Positions 22,129 through 30,429 of a DNA stretch of 64,000 nt are shown in pieces. The first letter of the stretch is position 1, and every line of letters starts with the position of its first letter. The notes beneath the pieces were generated by a model. That model searched no databases, had not been told where the DNA came from, and was given only the letters and a program-made list of their open reading frames with translations. Position numbers and translations under genes: made by a program. The DNA is taken from assembly GCF_021155775.2 (NCBI RefSeq), contig NC_060236.1:11949087-12013086 (forward strand), in the 5' to 3' direction. Source of the stretch: Neodiprion pinetum. Lineage: Eukaryota; Arthropoda; Insecta; Hymenoptera; Diprionidae.

Positions 22129-22494
22129 TGTCATGCAAATATTGCGCAACGATTATATAGGTATTTATATGTTTATTCAAACAGAGAATTGAATGATGAT
22201 TGATAACAAAAATGGTAAAAGGAAGTGTTAACGTTATATTATATTAAATTAGACGTGCGTTACGCCTGGAAGCAGTATTGAGACTGCTCACACGGCCTCT
22301 CGCCGGGCTCGGCGACAGTGCATATGAAGTGCATAATCGCGTAATTTGAGCACTGCTGCCGATAAGAAAGCCAAGCGCATAAGGCGGGCTACGCTGCATG
22401 ATAAATTTTGTATTCATCTAAATAATCTCCGGCATGTTCCTACGAGAGGATATAAACTGTTACATTTCATTAGAAATGTTCCAGCTCCATCACA
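22129..22494 (-). repeat. errantivirus 5' LTR
   Basis: 366 bp, same ends as the 3' LTR. Its outer end touches the ACAT duplication that supplies the first two bases of the PLA2 start codon. Confidence 0.93.
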
Positions 22495-22498
22495 ACAT
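22495..22498. repeat. errantivirus target duplication ACAT, right
   Basis: Second copy of ACAT. Together with the following g it forms the ATG of the PLA2 gene, so the insertion preserved the start codon but removed its promoter. Confidence 0.88.
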
Positions 22499-23288
22499 GA
22501 TCGCGTACAGAGGTAAACGGAGCAGCAGCAGGCGGCAACATCGTGGCAAGGGTCTGATGAATAAAATCATCAACAAACTTCCGATCGAGTCGCATGTTCC
22601 CGGTTCCCAGTACTGCGGTCCTGGTACGAAGTTGACGAAAAGACTCGCGAGAGGCGATTCCGGTATCAATCCTCTCGATGCAGCGTGTAAGGAACACGAT
22701 ATAGCGTATTCGAAAAATCGTAAGAACCTTGAGGTTAGAAACGAGGCTGTTAGGGTGTTGGCTGAGAAAGCTTGGCAACGGGTTTTCGCAAAGGACGCAA
22801 ATTTGGGTGAGAAGGCAGACGCTTGGGCAATAGCTAATACAATCAAAGTGAAATCAAAACTTGGAATGAGAATTCGAAAGTCAAAAAATGTGACCTTGAG
22901 AAAAATTGTAAATGCTGCAAAACGTTCTATGGTTCCAAGCAACGATGAAAAAGTAGCTATCGAATCTGTGCTAAAGGAAGCTGAGAACGCCGTTAAAAAA
23001 GCGGGTGGTAAATGTAAAGTGCGAACACCTCGCGTCCTACCAGTACCTTCAAAAGTCGGTGGTTTTCTACCGTTTCTGATTCCTATTTTTGCCGGTCTCA
23101 GCGCTACGGGTGCGTTAGCCGGTGGTGCGGCAGGTATAGCAAAAGCTGTGAACGATGCGAGCGCGGCTAAACGAGAATTGGAAGAAAGCAAACGACACAA
23201 CAAAACTATGGAAGCTATCGCGTTGGGCAAAGGGCTTCATATGAAACCGTACAAAACAGGTCTTGGTCTCCATCTTTCAAAAAACTAG
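22497..23288 (+). CDS. Polinton PLA2-domain protein with hydrophobic C-terminal segment
   Basis: 263 codons. The start is the ATG at 22497, whose first two bases belong to the ACAT duplication of the errantivirus. The frame also runs back into the LTR, but nothing there is conserved. A basic N-terminus is followed by a phospholipase A2-like signature: YCGPGTKLTKR (Ca loop) and NPLDAACKEHDIAYS with the catalytic His-Asp pair. This is the type found in parvovirus VP1 and some Polintons. A Gly/Ala-rich hydrophobic stretch lies at about residues 190-220 (FLPFLIPIFAGLSATGALAG). The combination suggests a membrane-penetration minor virion protein. Frame intact. Confidence 0.8.
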   Translation: MIAYRGKRSSSRRQHRGKGLMNKIINKLPIESHVPGSQYCGPGTKLTKRLARGDSGINPLDAACKEHDIAYSKNRKNLEVRNEAVRVLAEKAWQRVFAKDANLGEKADAWAIANTIKVKSKLGMRIRKSKNVTLRKIVNAAKRSMVPSNDEKVAIESVLKEAENAVKKAGGKCKVRTPRVLPVPSKVGGFLPFLIPIFAGLSATGALAGGAAGIAKAVNDASAAKRELEESKRHNKTMEAIALGKGLHMKPYKTGLGLHLSKN

Positions 23289-23293
23289 ATGCG

Positions 23294-23661
23294 ATGCTAC
23301 CACGTCGAGCGTTGACTGATTGGGACTTGTTGAAATATGCAAAAATCTCTAAGGTTTCGCATTTCCGCGATGTTTTCATGCGAAACGAAATGCCCGAAAA
23401 CCACAAAACGAGTCAGCCATAATCAACCTTGACGACAAAGACGGTCCGGGAACACACTGGGCTGCTTACAAGAAACGCGACAATAATATCGATTACTTTG
23501 ACAGTTTTGGCAACCTTCAACCACCCTCAGACCTTATAAAATACCTCGGCGTTGGTAGCGTCAAATACAATCATGAGAGGTACCAGGATTATGATACATT
23601 TGAATGCGGACACTTGTGTCTGAAATTTCTAAGTGGTGAGCTATATAAACATGGTGCGTGA
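23294..23661 (+). pseudogene. Polinton maturation protease (adenain/Ulp1-like)
   Basis: Cysteine protease of the virion module. It starts at ATG 23294 with the conserved TDWDLLKYAKISKV block. A one-base frameshift near 23400-23410 is followed by NLDDKDGPGTHWAAYKK (catalytic His in GTHW), YFDSFGNLQPP (catalytic Asp) and FECGHLCLKFL near the C-terminus (catalytic Cys), ending at TGA 23659-23661. Apart from the frameshift all three residues are present. It lies 5 bp after the PLA2 stop and 30 bp before the minor capsid gene, so the three appear as a tight cluster on the plus strand. Confidence 0.87.
23642..23649 (+). promoter_or_regulatory. TATA box before the minor capsid gene
   Basis: TATATAAA 43 bp upstream of ATG 23692 and overlapping the last codons of the protease. 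Placement inside the upstream gene is compact and virus-like. Inferred from position. Confidence 0.5.
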
Positions 23662-23691
23662 TTCGTCAAAGTCAGTCTACCACTCGCAGTC

Positions 23692-24378
23692 ATGGATGAT
23701 TCGTTAACGTCAACGATTTCGGGAACCTCTTCGATACTCGAGGCACAATATTTCCCACCGATCGAACTTGCTGGTGATAAAAGTTATGCTCTTGGCTTGG
23801 TAGAATTGTTAACCTTTAATTCAATTCCCAACGTTGATGTCGGTCACAATAAAATTTACGTAGCTGACAAAGTGATCACCATACCTACCGGCAGCTACGA
23901 GATCGAGGACATAGAGAAGTATCTTCAAAACGTGCTAAGAAATACAGATATCAAGCTCGCCATCAAACCCAACAATAATACATTACGCAGCGAAATCACA
24001 TGCAACCACACGATTAACTTTGAGCCAAATGATTCCATTGCTTAACTTTTGGGATTTACACCACGTGTATTGGAGGTTGATAAAACTCACGAATCAGACG
24101 TGCCTGTAACTATACTCAAGGTCAACGCGTTGCGAGTCGAGTGTAGCATTACAACGGGCGCCTACGTCAATGGACACAAAGTACACACTATTCACAAGTT
24201 TTTCGCGACCGTCCTAATAGGATACAAGATCGTGGAAGTACCGTCGCACGTCATTTACCTTCCGATCACCATCAAGACCATAGATCACGTTCAGCTCCGG
24301 TTAGTGGATCAAGACGGAGACCTGGTAAATTTTCGTGGAGAAGTTATTACTGTAAGACTACACATCAAATCGCAATAA
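23692..24378 (+). pseudogene. Polinton minor capsid (penton-type) protein
   Basis: About 229 codons in one frame, interrupted only by TAA at 24043-24045. Recognisable conserved blocks are SILEAQYFPPIEL, YALGLVELLTFNSIPN, ITIPTGSYEIEDIEKYLQ, GFTPRVLE and the C-terminal VDQDGDLVNFRGEVITVRLHI. These match the single-jelly-roll minor capsid protein widespread in arthropod Polintons. It would occupy icosahedral vertices. The stop falls in the middle of the protein, so no functional product is expected. Confidence 0.85.
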
Positions 24379-24381
24379 ACG

Positions 24382-24555
24382 ATGGGAATTGTATATAACA
24401 GACTGTCAAAGAGTAGGTATATCAGTAAGTCGACATGCCCCGATCAAGTCAGTCGTCGATCGATTCCCGAACCGCTAACACCTCGAATCGTAGAGTTCCT
24501 GATAGCTCTGGGTGTGAAACTGACACCTTTTGGAAGAGGAATTTCCGACAAATAA
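24382..24555 (+). CDS. small 57-aa Polinton protein
   Basis: Short intact frame starting MGIVYNRLSKSRYISKSTCP, three bases after the minor capsid stop. The sequence is basic with a CPDQVSRRSIP block. I recall similar small proteins just upstream of the major capsid gene in other insect Polintons, but no function is known. It overlaps the 5' end of another open frame that leads into the major capsid region. Confidence 0.5.
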   Translation: MGIVYNRLSKSRYISKSTCPDQVSRRSIPEPLTPRIVEFLIALGVKLTPFGRGISDK

Positions 24556-24590
24556 AAATCCGACTTTGCTTTTTTATCATCTGCTACGTA

Positions 24591-25810
24591 CCATAGAGGA
24601 GGAAATCTTGAGCATTCAAACACCAGTCGTCTTTTACGAACCCGTTGCGCATTACGAGATTTACGCTCACAAACCTTACGCCTCGTCAACTTTCAACAAC
24701 AGCGATGAAATTCGAATCACCGTTTAGCATCAGGATTTATGCATATTACCCAGCAAAAGTTCGGTACACATTCACGGACGACTCCTCAAACCTGATGGTA
24801 CAGCTACTGTGAACACACAGCTCGTGAACAACGCCATCTGTCATCTGTTTGAAGAAATCCGCTACGAAATTAACGCAGTCGAGGTTGATAGAAGCAAGAA
24901 CGTTGGCTTGACAAGTCTCATAAAGGGTTACGCTTTTCTGCACCCTGGCCAGACTTGGCTGATGGAGAACGCTGGATGGCTCGGTGTAGAAGAGAAGAAA
25001 AAATGAACCGATGCCGATGGTAACTTTGACGTACTGATACCGCTCAGCATGATATTGGGTTTCGCCGAAGACTACCGCAAGATCGTTGTCAACGCTAAAC
25101 ATGAGTTAATTTTGACGAGATAAAAAACTGACGTCAGCGCAATCATGCAGACTCAAGAGAAGGAATTCAAAATCACGATCAATGCAGTGGAATGGCTAAT
25201 ACGGTATTTGAAACTCGCGGATCAGAAAAAAGTTGACCAACTAAATTTCATTCAGAGAGATCCGCCTATTTCGATGAGCTTCCGCAGTTGGGAATTGTAA
25301 GAATATCCCTTACTTCCCACAACATCGAAACATGTTTGGACTGTGAAAACTTCCACTCAGCTTGAAAAACCTCGGTACGTCATTTTGAGTTTCCAAACAA
25401 GTAGAAAGAACAAGATCGGCAAGAACGCAAGTCATTTCGATCATTGCAATATCACGGACGTCAAGCTATTTTTAAACTCTCAATCTTATCCGTACGGTAA
25501 CCTGAACCTCAACATGAGTCGTAATCCGTACGCGCTCCTGTACGAGATGTACGCAAACTTCCAAGCTACCTACTACGACAAGAACCCCGTGCCGTTGCTG
25601 ACAAAGAGTGAATTCCTTCGAGACGTCCCCTTATTCGTTATCGACTTTTCAAAACAAAACGAATCTTTGAAGTACGGACCTGTCGACATCCGTCTTCAAT
25701 TTGAAGCTAAAGCCAACTTTCCCGCTGAAACATCGGCGTAGTGCTTTATTGTTTACGATCGTATTGTCGAATACAACCCGCTCAGTGGTGGGATGAAAAA
25801 GTTGGTATAA
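24591..25810 (+). pseudogene. Polinton major capsid protein
   Basis: About 405 codons of double-jelly-roll major capsid protein in one uninterrupted phase. Five premature stops occur: TAG 24725, TGA 25004, TAA 25121, TAA 25298 and TAG 25739. There is no frameshift. Conserved blocks include PYASSTFNNSDEIRITV, TWLMENAGWL, ISMSFRSWEL, TQLEKPRYVILSFQTSRKN and the C-terminal IVYDRIVEYNPLSGG. The expected start codon appears as ATA at 24590-24592, so the start may also be lost. At least one stop (TAG 24725) is a likely CAG change. The stop TAA (25808-25810) lies inside the next gene's TATA box. Confidence 0.87.
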
Positions 25811-25813
25811 AAG
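25806..25813 (+). promoter_or_regulatory. TATA box overlapping the capsid stop codon
   Basis: TATAAAAG, 35 bp upstream of the ATG at 25848. The bases TAA within it are the stop of the major capsid frame, so terminator codon and promoter element share the same nucleotides. Confidence 0.55.
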
Positions 25814-25847
25814 CTGACCCGTTCCCACCATCTCGCACAGTTCAAAG

Positions 25848-26444
25848 ATGGAGCTCATCGTTGACATACAAGGCTTTCGCAGACCTTTCAACAATACCCT
25901 CACATTGAAAGAATTGGCTATAATTTCAATCTACTCGGAAGCATCTCCATCAATGTTTTTCTTCAAGCCACCTTACGAATAGGATTGTCTGGACGTGAAA
26001 TACAACAGCAAAAATTCTTGGTTAGAACGCGATTTTCACGGTTCACCTTGGAGCTGTGGAACCATACCGTTTGAGGAAGTTGAATGGACCATTGAAGACG
26101 GGCTGTGCAAAGCTGAAACCATGTACGTAAAAGGAGAAGAAAAACGAGATTGGTTGCTCAAAATCGTTCCGAAAGTTTAAATCATCGATATGCTGGACTT
26201 TGACTGCCCGTCGCTTGAAACACTGCAAGAAACTTCAGCTGTGTCTCTCAGATGCGACCTTCACACAATACCCAACGCAATCTGTGCAGCACAAAACGTT
26301 TGCATACTTCAAGATTGGCTACAAAATCATCGTACTGTCCGGATGGCGAGGGTGTACGATTTGTGTTACTGCGCAGAAGCGTCTACAAGAACGGTCCCGC
26401 ATTCCTGGCGAATATATCACCGTGGTCATAATACTGTTAAATAG
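25848..26444 (+). pseudogene. Polinton-associated protein, possibly nuclease-like
   Basis: About 198 codons in one frame with stops TAG 25980 and TAA 26178. Conserved features are VDIQGFRRPFN at the start, FFKPPYE, WLERDFHGSPWSCGTIPFEEVE, a TMYVKGEEKRDWL block and DCPSLETL. This is a recurrent protein in insect Polintons. The N-terminal VDIQGF and later acidic positions suggest an RNase H/DnaQ-like fold, but that is inference and not established here. The last part beyond about 26280 may be in a different frame. Confidence 0.55.
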
Positions 26445-26459
26445 AATTATTGTACCATT

Positions 26460-26650
26460 TTTGTGAAGTAATTGTCAACCGTACTCTAAAAATTGTACTC
26501 AATGAAACTGTTTTTTTAAAGAATATTCATGAAATAATTTTATACCTTCACCTTAGCTCTTAAGAGAGAATTTTTTTCAATACGAAGCTTATGTAAGATT
26601 CGACCTTGCTCTCCATCCTTGACCGAGCTGTACTTAAACAGAGTTATGTT
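26460..26650. other. gap with no recognised gene
   Basis: AT-rich stretch between the nuclease-like gene and the partial terminal-repeat copy. It contains no motif I recognise. Confidence 0.4.
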
Positions 26651-26776
26651 TTGCATTCCTAGAGCGATAGTAACCCAACACCGCAGATCCTTGGCTCTGA
26701 ATGTACCGCAGCTATCGGCCGACCTTGCACTCCGGTCTTGTCTGAACCCGTCCAAAATTCGTCGTAGAGTTCACAT
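26651..26776 (-). repeat. internal partial copy of the Polinton terminal repeat
   Basis: About 125 bp matches the inner part of the left terminal repeat (3352-3475) in inverted orientation. It includes the segment gaattttggacgggttcaga, which the outer right terminal repeat lacks. The right end of the element therefore holds two partly redundant terminal-repeat segments. Confidence 0.75.
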
Positions 26777-27005
26777 TACATGACGCAGCTCGAAAACCTC
26801 CATCGTTGCTTGGTGGTGTTCGGAGTAGCATTTTGTTAGATTTTAAGACTTAATTCTAGATACAATTGCAAGGTACAAAACGTACGTAGGAATAAAGGTA
26901 TACAAGACGGATAAATGAAAAAATATTCATAATTTCAATCTTTTTTCTTGTTTATTGAACGTAAGACTTACACAGAACATTGGATAACTGAATGCGATAC
27001 TCAGA

Positions 27006-27314
27006 TTATACGTATACGAATTCAAGTTGACCGTACGGTCCGCCAAGATAGCGTAGATGCAACCGTATCTCCTTACTGGCTGTCGTCACCTTCTGGAACA
27101 AATCTTCATTTTCGTGGAGGGCCTTGGTCAGTCGGTTGGGCAGAAAAATCGTGAAAGAGTCATCCAAGTCCAGAACGATTTTGTCTCCAAATTTCGTTTT
27201 AACCCGACGAACGCCACTGACTTGGTATTCGAAGTATACTCCGAGGTCCGAAAGCTTTTTCAAGGGTAGAAATGTCTTCAGGCGAGCGACTTCGTTCAAT
27301 TTTGAAAAGTCCAT
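27006..27314 (-). CDS. small terminal Polinton protein, OB-like candidate
   Basis: Intact 102-codon frame starting MDFSKLNEVARLKTF. Conserved-looking features are LKKLSDLGVY, RRVKTKFGDKIVLDL, FTIFLPNRLTKAL and a closing LGGPYGQLEFVYV. Similar small proteins with a KTKFG...FLP pattern occur near element ends in insects. The strand alternation suggests an OB-fold and perhaps single-strand DNA binding, but this is a guess. A TATA box lies about 200 bp upstream. An overlapping longer frame (27199-27471) starts closer to it, so the true start is uncertain. Confidence 0.5.
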   Translation of the reverse strand: MDFSKLNEVARLKTFLPLKKLSDLGVYFEYQVSGVRRVKTKFGDKIVLDLDDSFTIFLPNRLTKALHENEDLFQKVTTASKEIRLHLRYLGGPYGQLEFVYV

Positions 27315-27512
27315 GATCCTTACTGTCCAGTTGTATGTGCTCGAAATCCCTTGTGAGTTGATTGAGGTCAGATCTGATTTTCAGCAGATGTTTTACTTCT
27401 CCAATATTCTTGAGGAGCAGTTCCAGTCGTTTCTTCAATTTACGTTGTTTCAGAGCACTTCTCATTTGCAAGAAGAACAGCTTCAGACTGGCGATGAAGT
27501 TTTCACTTTTCG

Positions 27513-27520
27513 TTTATATA
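27513..27520 (-). promoter_or_regulatory. TATA box for the right-end minus-strand gene
   Basis: TATATAAA on the minus strand, near the inner edge of the right terminal repeat and mirroring the TATA box at the left end. Confidence 0.45.
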
Positions 27521-27602
27521 ACGTTCCCCCACCACATAATTTGAAATTTGGTGGAGGGTAACGAATGTCACGGGGCTGATATCAAATACGTATGTTTGTG
27601 TA

Positions 27603-28317
27603 TGCGCGCGCACCTTTTAGCATTCCAACAGCGATGGTAACCCAACACCGCAGATCCATGGCTCTGAATGTACCGCGACTATCGGTCGACCTTGGATATT
27701 AAACCGACATCCGAGTAAGTGAAAAACAATTCTCGGAACCATTAATTTTGGAATGTCACGTGGTTGATAAAGTGGGAAAGGAATGTGAGGTGGTTGATGT
27801 TACACATCAGCGATATCCGAGTGGATAAAAAACAATTCTTCGAACTATTAATTTTGGAATGTCGCGTGGCTGATAACGTGGGAAAGGAATGTGAGGTGGT
27901 TGATGTTACACATCAGCAGTCTTACTGTGGAAAAGGAATTCGAAGTGGTTCATGTTACACGTCAGCAGTTCTATCGTGGGAGAAGAATGCGGGACGGTAA
28001 AAAAGTTCTTGCCCCCCGCTGCGCCCTCTACCGTCGGCAGGCGAGCACTACAGACCTTCGATCGGTAAGATTGTTGGTAAAACAGCACGATTTTGACCCT
28101 CGATCGATACAACTGTCGGTAAGGTTGCACGGTTTTGACCTTCGGTACGGCAGACTGTGACGTCATCGCGGAAAAGGGTTTGCGTCTGGGGTGCGCGGAG
28201 CGGAGAAGGGTTTGAGTCTGAGCTGCGCGGAGCGGCTTGGTGGGCTGCGGGGAGCGGCTCGGTCGGTAAGTGTCGGTAACCGGAATCTGCGTGTAGAACT
28301 CTCATAGCCATACTACT
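27603..28317 (-). repeat. Polinton right terminal inverted repeat
   Basis: Reverse complement of the left repeat, about 715 bp because of extra internal segments: a duplicated catcaaccacctcacattcc-type unit near 27764-27900 and an extra block near 28058-28135 (gtaaggttgcacggttttga). It ends at 28317 and is followed by TATGTA. Confidence 0.88.
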
Positions 28318-28323
28318 TATGTA
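28318..28323. repeat. Polinton target site duplication, right
   Basis: TATGTA, identical to 2875-2880. Confidence 0.85.
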
Positions 28324-28591
28324 GTTGAAAATGTTTACATCTGAATTCTTAATTCTGATGAGAAGCCACGTAAGACAAGCAAAACCGTCTAATAAATGAT
28401 ATGCGGATGTGCATATCATTGTTTACGAGAAGAATATTGTTGAAAGAATGTAAATTCGAAAATTCCGTCACAAGGGAACACAACCAAAGGAAATCTCTAG
28501 GAAACGTGTCCTCAGCGGGGTACTCCAACCGAACTCGATACAAAATACGCAATACCTATTCTTAACTAATTCTTTTTTTTTTTTTTTTTTT

Positions 28592-29227
28592 GTTATGAAG
28601 GAAGTTCGTGACCAGGAGGTAGATTGAAGATGATGAAATTAGTCGAAAAGCCGGTCAGGAGAAGGCGTTTAATGATTTATAAAACGTGAGTAAAATAATC
28701 GACGTTTCGGCCGGGCCCTGCCGACCATCCTCAGGATAAATTTCTATAATGATTAACAAAAAGAATGCTTCAAAAACAAAATCGGATTGAAAGCATGGAG
28801 ATACGTTCATACTAATACATGTTGTTGTAAAAATAGGTGAAAAATTAAGAAATTACACGCACATGTCTGAGTGACAGTTTTAGGTTAAGCGTCGAGTTTC
28901 GACGGAAGGTTAAAGAGAGTAAAAATACGTTAATAAGAATGAATTATGGTGGAAAGAGTGCTTAATGAGAATGTGGAGTTAGATATGAGAAGGAGATAAG
29001 TTAAATTTGAAACAGATTACTCACAAAAATTGACGACCAGTACGTGCTTAGGTGTTGCTAATAGTTCAGTATTTCGGACGGAAGTGAAGGTTAGCGGGAA
29101 TCGATCCGTAAATCTATGTTGATCACGTGTGATATTGATCTATGTTCGAATGTCGATTATTTTACTCACGTTTTATAAATCATTAAACGTCTTCTCCTGA
29201 CCGGCTTTTCGACTAATTTCATCATCT
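28592..29227 (-). mobile_element. Penelope-like or other retroelement fragment with inverted terminal copies
   Basis: A 75-bp segment (28629-28702) recurs inverted at 29154-29226. The unit is flanked by direct copies of ctaattcttttttt (28566-28579 and 29228-29241). A long, variable, T-rich duplication fits target-primed reverse transcription and not cut-and-paste. Inverted partial copies of the terminal repeat are typical of Penelope-like elements. The hammerhead-like motif (next entry) supports this. No reverse transcriptase frame remains. Confidence 0.5.
28675..28745 (-). ncRNA. hammerhead-ribozyme-like motif
   Basis: Minus strand: CTGAGGA (28728-28734), a possible stem II of six pairs (GGTCGG with CCGGCC), then GAAAC (28704-28708), a three-pair stem III (CGT/ACG) and a GTT site. 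A short AT stem I (TTTAT/ATAAA) can form with mismatches next to the core. CTGANGA plus GAAAC in this order is the hammerhead core. An extra U before stem II and weak stem I make activity doubtful. Confidence 0.4.
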
Positions 29228-29241
29228 CTAATTCTTTTTTT

Positions 29242-29790
29242 GTAAATTCTGTATTTCGCGCTCTGGCGCACGCTGATAAGGTACTTGGACGACAACGATC
29301 CCGGCCACCGAGGGATTAACAGCTACCGATATCTACCGTTTCCAACTTTCGACGACTTCGACTATCGACGGTCCAGTAAGACCACACTGGCTACCTTGGT
29401 GCACTTCTAAACACCTGGGGTAGCATTCACCCGAACCTCTCGTATCGCCTCGACTGCCAGTGAACCGGGAGGTAAAAGTCCTCCCGATAGCCAAGGGCAC
29501 CACTCCTCAAGGAGAAATCAGCCGCCCGCCTTATCGGATACCGTAAGGATGGCATACAGGGAATGCTTCATATAAATTATTCACCGAGGAAACATTAGTT
29601 TCATCGCGTCGGCTAGTAGAACAATTGAGTTCGTCTGGCCATCCGGAGCTGGAAAATTCATGATAATGCGGTAATTGTCGAGGGTCTGCGACGAAAATGC
29701 TCACGGATGAACTTCGATTTAGGTAAAAATCAATTTATTTCCACAATTCCGCAGTTTATCCCATTATTAACATCATTTATTGTTGAAAAA
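29242..29790. other. GC-richer stretch, no gene recognised
   Basis: Stops interrupt all frames. It contains a perfect short hairpin (gggaggtaaaagtcctccc at 29469-29487) and a second one nearby (ctcctcaaggag at 29512-29523). It may be an old repeat. Confidence 0.35.
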
Positions 29791-29804
29791 TGTTTGTTTT
29801 ATTG

Positions 29805-29975
29805 TTTGAAAATGTTTATGTTTTCTATCTGTACGAAAAAAAAACATTCCTATTGTGCAGTAAATAATAATGTTTTAATAAAATAGTAATGTTTTGTTAT
29901 TTAAAAATTTTTGTTTTCTATCTGTATGAAAAAGCACATTCCTATTGTGCACTAAATAATAAATATTCGCACTTT
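29805..29975. repeat. imperfect tandem duplication
   Basis: Two units of about 90 bp share tgttttctatctgta and acattcctattgtgca followed by taaataata. The copies differ by several substitutions and indels. Confidence 0.7.
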
Positions 29976-30324
29976 TTGTTTTTCTTTTTTAATTTGTTTG
30001 GATTTAACGCGTATTGTATAAAAATAATTTTTATTAACAAATATTTCTAGGGTCTAGGTCAACTCGACTTTAAATTATGCCCAAGAATATTATCTAGTTA
30101 ACAAATGCATGATGACAGAATTAATCGACAAACAAACAATTTACTATTTTTCTCATCCGTTTACGTATAACTGCGCTACGAATATGGATATTCTCTTCTC
30201 TCTCTTTTCTCATTCCGTCTCTGTCATCCTCCCTTGGGTACAGCAGCGCCAGCGGGTATTGCAGTAAAAATTTTCACTGCTTTCATAGCCCACGTCCTCA
30301 GACAGCGTTCGGGCTCCTTTACTA

Positions 30325-30392
30325 TAGGCCAGGGGTAGTTCACTCAATGCTTTTAGATGGGACCGAATTTTGGCAGGCTGCAAGAGTACACT
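30325..30392 (-). repeat. dispersed repeat segment shared with 38335-38395
   Basis: On the minus strand cttgcagcctgccaaaatt, then about 20 bp later gagtgaactacccctggcct. Both blocks recur on the plus strand at 38335-38395 with matching spacing and few changes. Confidence 0.55.
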
Positions 30393-30429
30393 GTACCAAC
30401 ACAATATTGAAAAATTCGCAGTTACTATA

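Larger units (their letters stand above)
12879..22494 (-). mobile_element. env-containing Gypsy-type LTR retroelement (errantivirus)
   Basis: 9,616 bp with two 366-bp LTRs, a 4-bp target duplication and the order 5' LTR, primer site, gag, pol, env, polypurine tract, 3' LTR, all on the minus strand. The presence of a baculovirus F-like Env makes it an errantivirus, an insect endogenous retrovirus group. The LTRs differ at only three positions (12996/22246, 13116/22366, 13178/22428), so insertion is recent relative to the decay of the host Polinton. The gag and env frames are open, but pol has an in-frame TAG and the gag-pol junction has a TAA, so this copy is probably not competent. Confidence 0.94.
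2881..28317. mobile_element. Polinton/Maverick element, complete ends, with nested insertions
   Basis: The element spans 25.4 kb. Removing the errantivirus and its duplicated 4 bp leaves about 15.8 kb, and removing the solo LTR as well leaves about 13.5 kb, slightly short of the usual 15-20 kb. It has long terminal inverted repeats, 6-bp target duplications and the diagnostic gene set: protein-primed PolB, integrase with chromodomain, packaging ATPase, adenain-like protease, and minor and major capsid proteins. Left to right the genes run PolB (+), then integrase, coiled-coil, DUF8207-like and ATPase (all -), then PLA2 protein, protease, minor capsid, small protein, major capsid and exonuclease-like (all +), and a small terminal gene (-). 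Several genes carry stops or frameshifts, so this copy is dead as a whole, though some frames are intact. Confidence 0.93.

Noticed and set aside
22434..22496. Upstream extension of the PLA2 frame into the LTR
   Set aside because: The 21 extra codons are LTR sequence that happens to be open. The conserved protein starts at 22497.
22490..23230. Long minus-strand frame opposite the PLA2 gene
   Set aside because: Shadow of the real gene. Composition is hydrophobic as expected from reversed Lys-rich codons.
24591..25810. Stop-codon reassignment or readthrough to explain in-frame stops
   Set aside because: All three stop codons appear, at positions where different residues are expected, and intact host and errantivirus genes use normal stops.
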